From Thermodesulfobacteriota bacterium (GTDB lineage: Bacteria > Desulfobacterota > WTBG01 > CAIYCZ01 > CAIRTM01), in contig JANQGV010000182.1 of the NCBI GenBank assembly GCA_028282925.1, positions 1-52,345 on the forward strand: 52,345 nucleotides of DNA, written 5' to 3'. The notes beneath the pieces are model-generated. The model was not told the DNA's origin. It searched no databases and saw nothing but the letters and a program-made list of their open reading frames with translations. Of this stretch, positions 1 through 8,292 are shown one piece after another. The translations under genes and the position numbers were made by a program. Positions within the stretch are counted from its first letter, which is position 1, and every line of letters starts with the position of its first letter.

Positions 1-453
1 ACTACCTACAAAAACGGTCGGAAAGAAGGTCTGGAAAAGGAGTTCAACCGGCTGGGGCAGCTTGTTGTCGAGAGAAAATTTCAAAACGGTAAAAAGCACG
101 GCACGATGAAATATTACTACGATATCGGTAAAATCAAAGAGGAGATAGCCTATAAAAACGGAAAGCGGGACGGGATTACCCGATACTATACCCGGCTCGG
201 CAACCTTCAGCATAAAATTATCTACAAAAGCGGCAAAAAAAACGGTGTGGCCACTTTTTATTTTAAAAACGGCAAAGTGAAAGAAACGGTGTCCTATAAA
301 GACGACCAGAAAAACGGCATTTCCAAGGCATACACACTTGTGGGTGCCCTAAAATTTGAAGATACCTATAAAGCAGATACGCTGATCAAACGGAAGCGCT
401 ATTTGCCCGGCGGTAAAACTAAAATTGAAACCGAGTTCCCCCAAAATAAGTAA
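1..453 (+). CDS. MORN_2 (YwqK-type) repeat protein, 5' end outside window
   Basis: The reading frame is open from the first base, so the upstream part and the true start lie outside the window; an internal ATG at 106 is not a convincing start. The visible ~150 residues are tandem units of about 22-24 residues with the pattern Y-K-N-G-K-x-x-G followed by an aromatic-rich strand (KNGRKEG, QNGKKHG, KNGKRDG, KSGKKNG, KNGKVKE). This is the MORN_2 repeat seen in YwqK-like proteins, sometimes annotated as toxin-antitoxin antitoxins but mostly of unknown role; an antitoxin function should not be assumed here. The protein is Lys- and Tyr-rich with no membrane segment in the visible part. It stops with TAA at 451-453. 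Confidence 0.8.
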   Translation, partial: TTYKNGRKEGLEKEFNRLGQLVVERKFQNGKKHGTMKYYYDIGKIKEEIAYKNGKRDGITRYYTRLGNLQHKIIYKSGKKNGVATFYFKNGKVKETVSYKDDQKNGISKAYTLVGALKFEDTYKADTLIKRKRYLPGGKTKIETEFPQNK

Positions 454-775
454 TTTTCGCTAGTGCATGGAGCGTTCCTTACTCTTCATTCGATAAAAAA
501 CAGCCATGTTCCGGCAAAATCCGCGGCCGACCGGCAAAATCGTTATAAGATTTTCGCCGCTCGGCCGTCTGTTTTTTGCAAAGGCCGACGAATAACGTGC
601 TCTTTTGCTGTCATTTGCCATCATTCAAAAACACAGGTGTTTTTCAGTATGTCCAGAGTGTACGGCTTTTGCCGTTGACCTGAACGGGCGTATTTTTTAT
701 ACTGTGGGCGTTTGGGGGCAGGTTCAACCCAATCGAAAAATACTGCAATACTTTTTTAGATGAAAGGGACTGTCA
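454..775. other. Intergenic region, no supported gene
   Basis: 322 bases between the MORN-repeat gene and the secreted protein. A 71-codon open frame at 463-678 has no ribosome binding site or recognisable composition and looks spurious. The segment must hold the promoter of the next gene, but no convincing -35/-10 pair or operator stands out. The only clear signal is AAAGGGA shortly before the ATG at 776. Confidence 0.5.
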
Positions 776-2647
776 ATGAAGAAATCAACATTTTTAAGGG
801 GCTTCTCCATACTAACGATGGTGCTTTGTCTGGTTGTTGCCGGCGCGTCATTCTCCTCCGGGGAGACCGAAATAGAAGGGGGCATGTACTACGGCTGCCT
901 GGGAGACGGCCAGTGGGTGTCCATGACCATATCGGCCTCCGTGATACAGGGGATACGTATTCATACGGACTGGGACGGCAATGAGGAGCTTACAACCTAC
1001 TGGCCCAACGAGGGCCCGGCGTTTGCCATTGATAACGGCACCTGGGGCACCGTGTATGACGTGCAGCCGGGCGATACCTACACCACGGTTGAGGGATTGT
1101 TCACTTCAGCATACGAAACCACCTTTTTTGCGGTACGGTACTCTAACTACGAGGCAGAAAACGGCTGGTCCAGTACCCAGGCAACCTCGCTGGAGCGCTA
1201 TTGTACCATCGAAGGGTATACAAGTCAGGATGACTTCGGCTCAGTTACGACCGTCCCGGCCAATGCCGGCGATCTCTATGACTGCCCCGGGCATGAGGTT
1301 TACAACGATAGGTATCCCGTGGGCGCCGAAGCGATTCTCACGGCAACGCCCAACGACGGGTATGAATTTTCCTATTGGGAAAACAACAACAGTAAAGAAA
1401 AGTTTTACGACAACCCGCTTACCCTTGAGGTTTCGCGTCAGGCCCTTGGCGGAGGTGGTCAGGTTGCAAGCATCCGCGCCTACTTCAGCCCGGCAGTGCC
1501 AAGCGTCACAGCGGCATCCGGGCCGTATAATCCCGATAACGAATCCGCTGCAATCGAAAGCACCGGAACGACCGCGGTTACGGTCAACCAGTTGAAGCTC
1601 ACTGCCGGATCGGTGGATAATATTACGGTGAAAAGCCTGTCCTATACCGATGCCAGCACCGGCATCACCGCCGCGATCAATGCCGTTCTGTACCGGGATA
1701 CCGACTGCGACGGTGACGGTGATGTGCGGCTTGGAACGGCCCAGGTGCAAAACTCCCGGGTGGAGTTTACGGGGCTTAATGAAACCATTTCAGCCGAACT
1801 CGGCCAGTGCTATCTGCTGCAGTATGAAATTACCCCTGATATGCTGCAGGGCGGGGAGAAAGTCGGTGCGCAGATCAGTCCGTCCGGGGTTACGGCGGCG
1901 GATTCCACAGGCAAGGAGGTGTATGCCTCGGGCGAAACCGTGGAAGGCAACGTGAACCTTGGGGCCGGGAAGCTGTATGTGGTGTCCTTTGAAGTAAGTA
2001 AGCCAATTGAATTGTTTGGTGCAATTGAGCCGTCCACGTCCACCTGGATAACCGGAGGTCTTTTTATAGCCCAGAATTGCCTTTTGACCGGCCGGGAAGA
2101 TTTCAGTCGGCTCAATGTCTTTGGCGGTGAGCGTTTTTTGACGACCTTTACAAACCTTCCCTCGGGGGGGCAGATAATCGAAATCTATTCGGAATATGGC
2201 AACCAGCCCGATGTGCGGTTCACCTATTGCGGTGAAGGATTCAGTCAACCTGAAACCATGTCCCTGGCCGCCCCGGTTGAACTGAACGGCTGCACCCTTG
2301 ACGATATAGAGCAGTGTACCATAGAGAGGACCGTTACAGACCCCTATCACGACTGCACCCTGAAGTTTTCCGGTTCCGTGAAAGTTTCCATCCGGGCTCC
2401 CGATACCGTAAGCCGGTGGGATATTATGCGGACAATTGTCCGGCCGCTCAGGCAGTCCAACCGCTGGAACGCCGTGGATGTTGTCTATGAGGGGAACAGG
2501 TTTGCAAACGGTTTTATTACAGCGACGTTACGGATAGTGACCAGTCTCTGTGTTGATACCGTTGCGGCGGAGTTTCCCGGCAGCCCGGACATTGAATCTG
2601 CTGAAGGGCGGAAGCTGGAGTTGTGGTATTACGAGGATGCTTTCTAG
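776..2647 (+). CDS. Secreted protein with InlB/Flg_new-type repeat region, function unknown
   Basis: 623 residues starting with a clear signal peptide (MKKSTFLRGF, then a hydrophobic core ending near residue 29), so it is exported. The ATG is preceded by AAAGGGA at good distance. Around residues 160-235 there is a Listeria-Bacteroides type beta-repeat signature: YPVGAEAILTATPNDGYEFSYW, read here as PVGAEAILTATP plus GYEFSYW. This module usually sits in surface or secreted proteins. The rest is rich in Thr, Ser, Gly and aromatic residues with scattered cysteines, consistent with beta-sandwich folding and possible disulfides. No enzyme motif or C-terminal anchor was recognised. It stands alone: the next plus-strand gene is over 2 kb away and the stop is followed by a dispersed repeat. 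Confidence 0.75.
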   Translation: MKKSTFLRGFSILTMVLCLVVAGASFSSGETEIEGGMYYGCLGDGQWVSMTISASVIQGIRIHTDWDGNEELTTYWPNEGPAFAIDNGTWGTVYDVQPGDTYTTVEGLFTSAYETTFFAVRYSNYEAENGWSSTQATSLERYCTIEGYTSQDDFGSVTTVPANAGDLYDCPGHEVYNDRYPVGAEAILTATPNDGYEFSYWENNNSKEKFYDNPLTLEVSRQALGGGGQVASIRAYFSPAVPSVTAASGPYNPDNESAAIESTGTTAVTVNQLKLTAGSVDNITVKSLSYTDASTGITAAINAVLYRDTDCDGDGDVRLGTAQVQNSRVEFTGLNETISAELGQCYLLQYEITPDMLQGGEKVGAQISPSGVTAADSTGKEVYASGETVEGNVNLGAGKLYVVSFEVSKPIELFGAIEPSTSTWITGGLFIAQNCLLTGREDFSRLNVFGGERFLTTFTNLPSGGQIIEIYSEYGNQPDVRFTYCGEGFSQPETMSLAAPVELNGCTLDDIEQCTIERTVTDPYHDCTLKFSGSVKVSIRAPDTVSRWDIMRTIVRPLRQSNRWNAVDVVYEGNRFANGFITATLRIVTSLCVDTVAAEFPGSPDIESAEGRKLELWYYEDAF

Positions 2648-2759
2648 GGGCAGATGGGTGATTTTCGATTAGTGAAATTTCTAAGCCCACATCCTCTGGC
2701 CGTGCGTTTCGAATAGCTTTAAGCGAATCAGGGAGAATATGTTCATAAGACGCTGTGCG

Positions 2760-2990
2760 TCTTCTCCTACTTTTCTTTGTTCGCCCCAAAGAAAAGTAGG
2801 CAAAAGAAAAGGCGCCCTGCAACTTGTCCCGCTGAAGGCGGGATACCCTCGCGGCACAATTTCAGTCGGCGGGTCAACAAACTCGCCCTAAAAAACAGGG
2901 CTCAAACATGTCGACCCTTCCTTCCTCCTGAAATCGCTGCACTCGGCGGCGTTGCAACGGGAACGAGAAAGCCCGTAACTAATCAACGGT
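2760..2990. repeat. Dispersed intergenic repeat-like sequence with a 14-bp hairpin
   Basis: A perfect 14-bp inverted repeat (2766-2779 and 2787-2800, 7-base loop) is followed by CAAAAGAAAAGGCGCCCTGC and a smaller TCCCGC/GCGGGA hairpin near 2830. From memory, sequences of the form ACTTTTCTTTG...CAAAGAAAAGTAGGCAAAAGAAAAGG recur between genes in many proteobacterial genomes and are often misannotated as short ORFs; the frames at 2517-2822(-) and 2777-2992(+) look like such artefacts. Only one copy is present here, so the repeat status rests on that recollection. The boundaries are approximate. Confidence 0.5.
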
Positions 2991-3053
2991 AAAAGCTTTT
3001 GCTAATAAGGACTGCATATACTGTTGTAATGATTACTTTTATAATTTGCGATA

Positions 3054-4886
3054 TTATCCAACCATGGGAAGGGCTTCCTGCTGCATCAGCGGCAGCAGGG
3101 ACCGGCGCACCGGAGCGGGAATCGTGCCGGAGGAAATCAGTTTGTCCGGGTCATAGCCTTTATGGACAAGTTCTTCTTTGCTGATGTTGTCACCAACAAT
3201 AATCTGATCCGCCATTGAATAGAACCAGCGCAGGAAATCTTCGGAAAAATCCCGAAGCACATCATCACCGAACAGTTCTGCAATCTGATGCTGATAACCC
3301 GGCTGGTAAATGCTTCTGCAGGGAATATGCAGTAGCCTCGAAGCAAGCATCCCCAGCAGGCCCACGGGGCCGGGAGACAGCAGGTAGATCACGTCGGGAT
3401 CCCGGGCGCTGATTATTTTTATTGATTTAAGCAGAGAAGGGAACGCAAGCGCTGTTTCGGTAAAGAATTCCGGGGTGTAACTGTGGACATGGGGAAGAAT
3501 GATCCTGCCGTCCTGCATTCCGGTTTCTTCGCCGGCATTTCTCGCGCAGGTAACCATGATCAGGTCGGAGTGCATCCGGTCTCCATCACTACAGGCTTTC
3601 ACTGACTGCTGCAGGTCGGGCAGATCTGCGGCGCTGTCTGTGAAACACAGTACCTGCCTGTTCCGTGCCTGCCGCCGGTCGCCGTATTCAACGGTCAGTT
3701 CGTTGAGCAGGGTCCGCGATTCATGTATCAGGTTCATGGTGGTGAAAAACGGCAGGGAAAGAAAGATGCCCGGAATGGTGCCCGATATGCGGTTGATCAG
3801 AGAGAACATATTGCCGTACTTCAGGTCCTGTTCAACACCCTCGATAAACATTTTGAAGAGATGGTCGGCGGCATGGGCTATTTTGTCATACAGCAGGTTC
3901 AGACGTTCATCCACCTCAAGGTCTTTGTCGGCCTGAAAGGCGTCGATAACATCGACGATCAGGCGCTTGAGGCCGTTTTCGCGACTTTCCTTCGAGTACT
4001 TCATTTTTTTTATCATCAGCCGGTCCTTCAGGCCGATGGCCTTTTCCTCGAAAATGTAGCTGTGAATGGTGTGAAACAGTGACGAAGACAAAGCACTGCT
4101 GCGGGTGCGTGAAAAGTCGTAAGCGATTTTATAGATGGCAAAAGCAAGGCCCTGGTAGTCGTTGTGTCTGCCGCCGGGAGCCGAGCGCTTTTTTTTGAGC
4201 TGTTCGATAAACAGTTCAACGCTGTCGCCCTGGGCTTCAGTAAATGTTTTTCCGATGAAGAGTCCGCTGTGATCGTCGGTCCCGCCCGTCAGCCCCTTTA
4301 TCCAGGCTGTGTCGCTGAAGGGTTCAATTTTATATTTACCGTACAGGGCGTCGATTTTTTCCGGAGTCAGGGTTGCCAGCACGTCGGTCAGGATTTCATT
4401 GGCCATGCGGCTGCGGCTGCCGTTAATCGCTTCGAAATAGTCGAACAGCAGGAGCAGCCGCTCAAAGTATTCACGGTTCAGCCTGTTGTTGACGGCATAG
4501 GTTGCATGGGCAACGGCATGGGCCAGGTTCTGTTCTTTGATGTAATCGCGAAGCTGGTAGATATCCGTGCGCAGCTTGTCGACCATAACAAACTGGGCCT
4601 CGTCCAGCCCGTATATCAGAACGTGTACCTTGCAGCCGTTCTCAGGGAAGTAGGCTGTTGCCTCAACGCCGGTAAATACCCGTTGCGGATAGCGCTCCTT
4701 CAACTGGAGCGAACCGCGAATTTCATTATGATCGGTAATTGTTACATACGACATTCCGCGGTTTCGGGCTTCGCGGTAGATTACTTCCGGATCAGTGTAT
4801 GATTCCCGGGCCCCCAGGCGCTGCAGAAACCACTCGGAGGGGCGTGCGGAAAAGGATGAATGAACATGGAGGTCGACAGTAGGCAT
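3054..4886 (-). CDS. PHP-domain protein fused to an incomplete GT-B glycosyltransferase
   Basis: 610 residues. Residues 1-250 form a PHP metal-dependent phosphoesterase-like domain: DLHVHS (H7, H9), ITDHNE (D52, H53), GVEATAYF (E75) and VHVLIYG (H88). A helical linker follows. From about 415 the sequence resembles the N-terminal Rossmann half of GT4 glycosyltransferases (DPDVIYLLSPGPVGLLGM, IPCRSIYQPGYQ, FLRWFYSMADQIIV, SKEELVHKGY). PHP-GT4 fusions I know of are about 800 residues or more and carry a nucleotide-sugar-binding C-terminal half. This one stops just after the inter-domain linker, so that half is missing. It may be inactive as a transferase, or work with another subunit. It is divergently transcribed from the ornithine-lipid synthase gene and shares the same type of upstream box array, pointing to glycolipid synthesis or its control. 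The start MPTVDLHVH is fixed by the PHP motif. Confidence 0.75.
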   Translation of the reverse strand: MPTVDLHVHSSFSARPSEWFLQRLGARESYTDPEVIYREARNRGMSYVTITDHNEIRGSLQLKERYPQRVFTGVEATAYFPENGCKVHVLIYGLDEAQFVMVDKLRTDIYQLRDYIKEQNLAHAVAHATYAVNNRLNREYFERLLLLFDYFEAINGSRSRMANEILTDVLATLTPEKIDALYGKYKIEPFSDTAWIKGLTGGTDDHSGLFIGKTFTEAQGDSVELFIEQLKKKRSAPGGRHNDYQGLAFAIYKIAYDFSRTRSSALSSSLFHTIHSYIFEEKAIGLKDRLMIKKMKYSKESRENGLKRLIVDVIDAFQADKDLEVDERLNLLYDKIAHAADHLFKMFIEGVEQDLKYGNMFSLINRISGTIPGIFLSLPFFTTMNLIHESRTLLNELTVEYGDRRQARNRQVLCFTDSAADLPDLQQSVKACSDGDRMHSDLIMVTCARNAGEETGMQDGRIILPHVHSYTPEFFTETALAFPSLLKSIKIISARDPDVIYLLSPGPVGLLGMLASRLLHIPCRSIYQPGYQHQIAELFGDDVLRDFSEDFLRWFYSMADQIIVGDNISKEELVHKGYDPDKLISSGTIPAPVRRSLLPLMQQEALPMVG

Positions 4887-4969
4887 ATAGCTGTATTTAA
4901 TTTGTTAGCTCTTTCGAATACAGTTTTCTTTTTTGTGTCATCTGCTTATGATAAGTGTATCCTGATAAA

Positions 4970-5007
4970 ATTAAGAATAATTAAATAACCGGTTATCTTT
5001 ATGTTAT
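4970..5007 (-). promoter_or_regulatory. Four-unit TTAAC-type direct-repeat box (Pho-box-like) upstream of the PHP-GT gene
   Basis: Read on the minus strand, the pentamers ATAAC (5007-5003), ATAAC (4996-4992), TTAAT (4984-4980) and TTAAT (4974-4970) follow one another with start-to-start spacings of 11, 12 and 10 bp. Two other promoters in the window have the same spacings. Direct repeats at one helical turn are typical of tandem PhoB/OmpR-family response-regulator binding. That the ligand is PhoB/PhoP is inference. Confidence 0.55.
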
Positions 5008-5061
5008 TTCTAACCTTTTTGCCGGTTTTCGTGTTCCCTCCCGGATTTTTCCGATTAAAAA

Positions 5062-5109
5062 ATAACCCGATTATAACGCTGCTTTAATACTCCATTAACA
5101 TTGCTCAAT
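5062..5109 (+). promoter_or_regulatory. Five-unit TTAAC-type direct-repeat box upstream of olsF
   Basis: ATAAC (5062), ATAAC (5073), TTAAT (5084), TTAAC (5095) and TCAAT (5105) run in the plus direction with spacings of 11, 11, 11 and 10 bp. A possible -10 element, TATGGA (5115-5120), lies just downstream, in the place expected when an activator replaces the -35 element. The 306-bp divergent intergenic region (4887-5192) thus carries one array for each flanking gene. Otherwise it holds only AT-rich sequence. Confidence 0.55.
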
Positions 5110-5192
5110 TACTTTATGGACCTATCCGGCACGTCAGTACAATTTGTGCCTGTTAAGACGGGCTTAACAAAAAATGCCTTAAGCGTACCAGC

Positions 5193-7070
5193 ATGAAAAG
5201 CACGGCGGAATCCTCAAAGCTCATTGATATCGGACGGCATTTAAGCGACTCACTGCCCGGCAAACTGTATCCTCTCATTGAGCAGCCTTTGGAAAAAGTA
5301 CTTTCGGTGAGCGACCTGAACAGTATTTATTCCAGTCTCAGTTCTCATCCGCAGTCCCATGATTTTTTCAGCGCCTGCCTGGATCTGCTGCAGGTGGGCA
5401 TTGTCATAAGCGATGAAGACATGCAAAAGGTGCCTGAAAAAGGTACGTTGCTCGCCGTGGGCAACCATCCGTTCGGCGGCCTGGACGGCATTATACTCGG
5501 CAATCTTTTGACCCGCCGGAGAAAAGATGTGAAGCTGCTGGGTAATTATCTGCTTCACATGATTCCCGAATTGCACGACAGCATTATACCGGTTGACCCG
5601 TTTCAGGCTCAGCAATCAATTTCCAAAAACCTCAAGCCGCTCAAGGAAACGATCCGCTTTTTGAAACAGGGCGGGGCGCTGGGAATTTTTCCGGCAGGCG
5701 AGGTATCGCATTTGCAGTTGAACCGGGCGCGTATTACCGATCCTTCCTGGACAACGCATGCAGCGGCCCTTATCCGGCATACCCGCGCAACGGTCCTACC
5801 GGTCTATTTTGAGGGGCGCAACAGTAATCTTTTCCACCTGGCGGGCCTGCTGCATCCACGGTTTCGAACGGCAATGCTGCCGCGGGAGCTTACGAACAAG
5901 AAAAAGGCCGAAATTACCGTACGGATCGGCTCGCCCATACCGTTTCGACATCTTTCACGGTTTCAATCGGATCAGCATCTGACCGACTATCTCAGGCTCT
6001 GTACCTACATCCTGAAGAACCGTGCGTATAACGGAAAAAAACGGAATCCGGGTACGTCACTGTATCTATCGAAAAAAGGGAGGCCTGAGAAACTTATCGC
6101 CCCGGTTTCCGCCTGCCGGCTGTCACGGGAATTGGAGAGGTTACCCCCCGAACAGGTATTGATTAAACAGCACGATTCAACGGTATACGTAGCCGACAGC
6201 AGCCAGATACCGAATGCGCTCAGGGAAATCGGACGTCTCCGTGAGTATGCATTCAGAGACGTCGGTGAAGGAACCGGTAAAGCGATAGATCTGGACCGGT
6301 TTGATCACCACTATAAGCACATTGTTTTATGGAATGCCAGCACCGAAGAGATTGTCGGGGCATACCGTGTCGGTTTAACCGACAGTATTATGCCGGTTTA
6401 CGGTATGCGGGGCCTGTATACAACGACCCTGTTTAAGTACAAAGGCGGTTTTCTGGAAAGCCTGTCTCCGGCCCTTGAGCTTGGCCGGTCGTTTATCAGC
6501 CCGCATTATCAGAAAAAACATAACTCCCTGGCACTGCTCTGGCAGGGAATCGGCACATATGTTGCCCAAAACCCGCGCTACCGCATACTTTTCGGGCCGG
6601 TGAGTATCAGTAATGACTACCATGTTGTGTCGCGAAACCTTATGTTGCGGTTTTTGAAACACACCCGGACCGATTACCGGATGGCGCGTTTCGTCAAACC
6701 CCGTAACCCGGCTCGTCACTGGCAGCCACTTGGCCTTGAGTCCCGCCTGCTCTGTTCGCCCTGTCTGACGGTAGAACAGGTATCAGGTCTTATCTCAGAA
6801 ATAGAGCAGGACCGTAAAGGTTTTCCGGTGTTGTTGCGGCATTACCTGAGGTTGAACGGTACCATCCTCTGCTTCAATATCGACAAGCGGTTTTCCCGGT
6901 CAATTGACAGCCTCCTGGTGGTTGATATGCTTAAATCCGATCCGCGGCTGTTGAAGCGGTTTATGGGAACAGATGGATATGAAGCTTTCAGGCGCTACCA
7001 CGAGCACTCAGCTTCACCGTGCGAAGGACACTGTGCTGTGCTCAATGAAACCGACCGTCCACCGGCCTGA
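5193..7070 (+). CDS. olsF: Bifunctional ornithine-lipid synthase, OlsF type (LPLAT + GNAT acyltransferase)
   Basis: 625 residues with two acyltransferase domains. The N-terminal half is a PlsC/LPLAT domain with NHPFGGLDG (H92, D98; the HX4-5D acyltransferase motif) and FPAGE (166-170). The C-terminal half (about 330-540) is an OlsB-like N-acyltransferase of the GNAT/hemolysin-related group (EIVGAYRVGL, LELGRSFISPHYQ, LLWQGIGTYV, LFGPVSISNDY). In OlsF enzymes the C-terminal domain N-acylates ornithine with a 3-hydroxyacyl chain and the N-terminal domain O-acylates the product, giving the phosphorus-free ornithine lipid at the inner membrane. Domain order and length match that family. The preceding box array fits phosphate-starvation control. 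The start has only a weak ribosome binding site (CTTAAG region). The stop is immediately followed by the ATG of the next gene, so they are co-transcribed. Confidence 0.82.
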   Translation: MKSTAESSKLIDIGRHLSDSLPGKLYPLIEQPLEKVLSVSDLNSIYSSLSSHPQSHDFFSACLDLLQVGIVISDEDMQKVPEKGTLLAVGNHPFGGLDGIILGNLLTRRRKDVKLLGNYLLHMIPELHDSIIPVDPFQAQQSISKNLKPLKETIRFLKQGGALGIFPAGEVSHLQLNRARITDPSWTTHAAALIRHTRATVLPVYFEGRNSNLFHLAGLLHPRFRTAMLPRELTNKKKAEITVRIGSPIPFRHLSRFQSDQHLTDYLRLCTYILKNRAYNGKKRNPGTSLYLSKKGRPEKLIAPVSACRLSRELERLPPEQVLIKQHDSTVYVADSSQIPNALREIGRLREYAFRDVGEGTGKAIDLDRFDHHYKHIVLWNASTEEIVGAYRVGLTDSIMPVYGMRGLYTTTLFKYKGGFLESLSPALELGRSFISPHYQKKHNSLALLWQGIGTYVAQNPRYRILFGPVSISNDYHVVSRNLMLRFLKHTRTDYRMARFVKPRNPARHWQPLGLESRLLCSPCLTVEQVSGLISEIEQDRKGFPVLLRHYLRLNGTILCFNIDKRFSRSIDSLLVVDMLKSDPRLLKRFMGTDGYEAFRRYHEHSASPCEGHCAVLNETDRPPA

Positions 7071-7784
7071 ATGTTTAAACATGGAGCTGTTTGTTTGAAA
7101 TTTGCCAGATCTTTCCTTGTCCTCCTTCTGTTCACAACACTGCTTCCACCGGATCTGAATGCAGAGGCTCCGTGTAATATTACTCTGCGTTATGCTGAGA
7201 AAACCGCCCGTAAGAAAACGGTAAAAACATATTGTATTTCAAAAAAGGATAAAGGCCTTGTTATCCGCATAGATGAAGGTGACGTGCAGAGGGAGATCGT
7301 GTGCAGCGCTTCATGTGACACAACACTTGAGCGATACAGGAATACAGGTTCAGGAGACCGGCTTGATATCGTACGCAAACAAAACGACCTGATTTTTGAC
7401 GGGACCCTGCAGTCATCACCTGTCTCAAAAACTGTCGGAATAGATCACAACCGCTGGTATGGATCAAAATTACTGTTGCGGAATTTTGTGCTGTCAAGCA
7501 GCACTGCGGAAGTGTTTTACATGACATCTCCGGAACGATGCAGAACCGTCAAGCTGCGGGCGAAAAAAGAGGGGCAGGAGGACATTGCCGTTAACGGGCA
7601 GGTACAGCGTGCGGTCAGGGTTGTATTTACGCTGCCTAAAATTCGATATAGAGTCTGGAAATCTGTTTTCTGGTACCGGGCAACGGATGGTATTCTGTTG
7701 AAGGCCGAAGAAATGCGCGGCCCCCCGTGGAAGGCTAAAACCATCGTTGAACTGATTCAGGAAACACCGAACCGTACGCCGTAG
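7071..7784 (+). CDS. Exported protein, paralogue of the protein at 8285-9040, unknown function
   Basis: 237 residues whose ATG directly abuts the TGA of olsF, implying translational coupling. A signal peptide is evident (residues about 1-32: FARSFLVLLLFTTLLPPDLNA then EAPC). The mature part is beta-rich with no enzyme motif. It shares with the protein encoded at 8285-9040 the landmarks D-x-x-W-Y near the middle, a C-terminal VFWYRATDGILLKAEEMRGP, and a final KTIVELIQ strand. The overall look, a periplasmic DUF3108/LolA-like sheet ending in FWY...DG.L...E...GPP, is my structural guess. Its place behind an ornithine-lipid synthase suggests a role in handling or sensing membrane lipid. Confidence 0.7.
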   Translation: MFKHGAVCLKFARSFLVLLLFTTLLPPDLNAEAPCNITLRYAEKTARKKTVKTYCISKKDKGLVIRIDEGDVQREIVCSASCDTTLERYRNTGSGDRLDIVRKQNDLIFDGTLQSSPVSKTVGIDHNRWYGSKLLLRNFVLSSSTAEVFYMTSPERCRTVKLRAKKEGQEDIAVNGQVQRAVRVVFTLPKIRYRVWKSVFWYRATDGILLKAEEMRGPPWKAKTIVELIQETPNRTP

Positions 7785-7832
7785 CCTGAAATTGTGCCTG
7801 TGTGCAGAGCAGCGGTATGCTTTTTATCTGAT

Positions 7833-8165
7833 TTATAACCGGTGGTGTCGGTTTGCGATCGATCCTGCCGTGGTGCAGGGCGATGCCGGTGATGTGAGTT
7901 CGCACCGGACAATTTTTTCAAAAGGTTCTCTTGCCGTTTCGGAAACGACAATATTTTTTGCATGACATAAAAGGCATCGATAAAAACGGTTGTTGTTTTC
8001 ATTGTGCAGTTGCACAGTTGCATTATGCAGATGTTCTTCTTTATGCATGTCGTCAAAAAAAACAATTGTTTTAAGGAGTGCGCCGCAACGCGGGTTTTTG
8101 CATGTCAGATACTGATATCCAAGCACCATGCAGTTTTTTCTTGAAGTATTACGCCATCGGATCAT
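7833..8165 (-). CDS. Small putative zinc-ribbon protein
   Basis: 110 residues, minus strand. The ATG at 8165 is preceded on the coding strand by AGGGGGTCGTAAA, a strong ribosome binding site at normal spacing, which argues that the frame is real although a shorter overlapping frame also exists here. Two cysteine pairs, CKNPRC (residues ~22-27) and CLLC (~64-67), with a His-rich stretch between them, suggest a zinc ribbon or rubredoxin-like knuckle. No family was recognised. It is divergent from the gene at 8285 and would share its promoter region. The alternative is that it is chance coding in a 500-bp intergenic stretch. Confidence 0.45.
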   Translation of the reverse strand: MIRWRNTSRKNCMVLGYQYLTCKNPRCGALLKTIVFFDDMHKEEHLHNATVQLHNENNNRFYRCLLCHAKNIVVSETAREPFEKIVRCELTSPASPCTTAGSIANRHHRL

Positions 8166-8237
8166 TTTACGACCCCCTTTTTTAGAAGTCGGGTAGTTAG
8201 GGTAACTTTGAACCCATTTTTTTATTTTCCTTCCTGT

Positions 8238-8292
8238 TTAATAGCTCATTAAGGTGTTGTTCGAATAAAAAGGGCATTAATTTTTTGTTAAT
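8238..8292 (+). promoter_or_regulatory. Partial TTAAT direct repeats (two 11-bp-spaced pairs)
   Basis: TTAAT at 8238 with TTAAG at 8249, and TTAAT at 8277 with TTAAT at 8288; each pair is 11 bp apart, but the pairs are out of phase (28 bp). This resembles half-arrays of the boxes seen at 4970, 5062, 11835 and 12679. The region is AT-rich, so chance is a real possibility. If real, the last unit overlaps the proposed TTG start at 8285 and favours the later GTG start. Confidence 0.25.

Noticed and set aside
1-453. Antitoxin of a toxin-antitoxin pair
   Set aside because: The YwqK label is inherited from a database name; no toxin gene is visible and MORN_2 proteins have many contexts.
463-678. 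71-codon frame upstream of the secreted protein
   Set aside because: No ribosome binding site, no family resemblance, composition not like neighbouring genes.
2777-2992. Frames over the dispersed intergenic repeat
   Set aside because: Such repeats give recurrent false gene calls; no start signal and Arg/Thr/Lys-biased nonsense composition.
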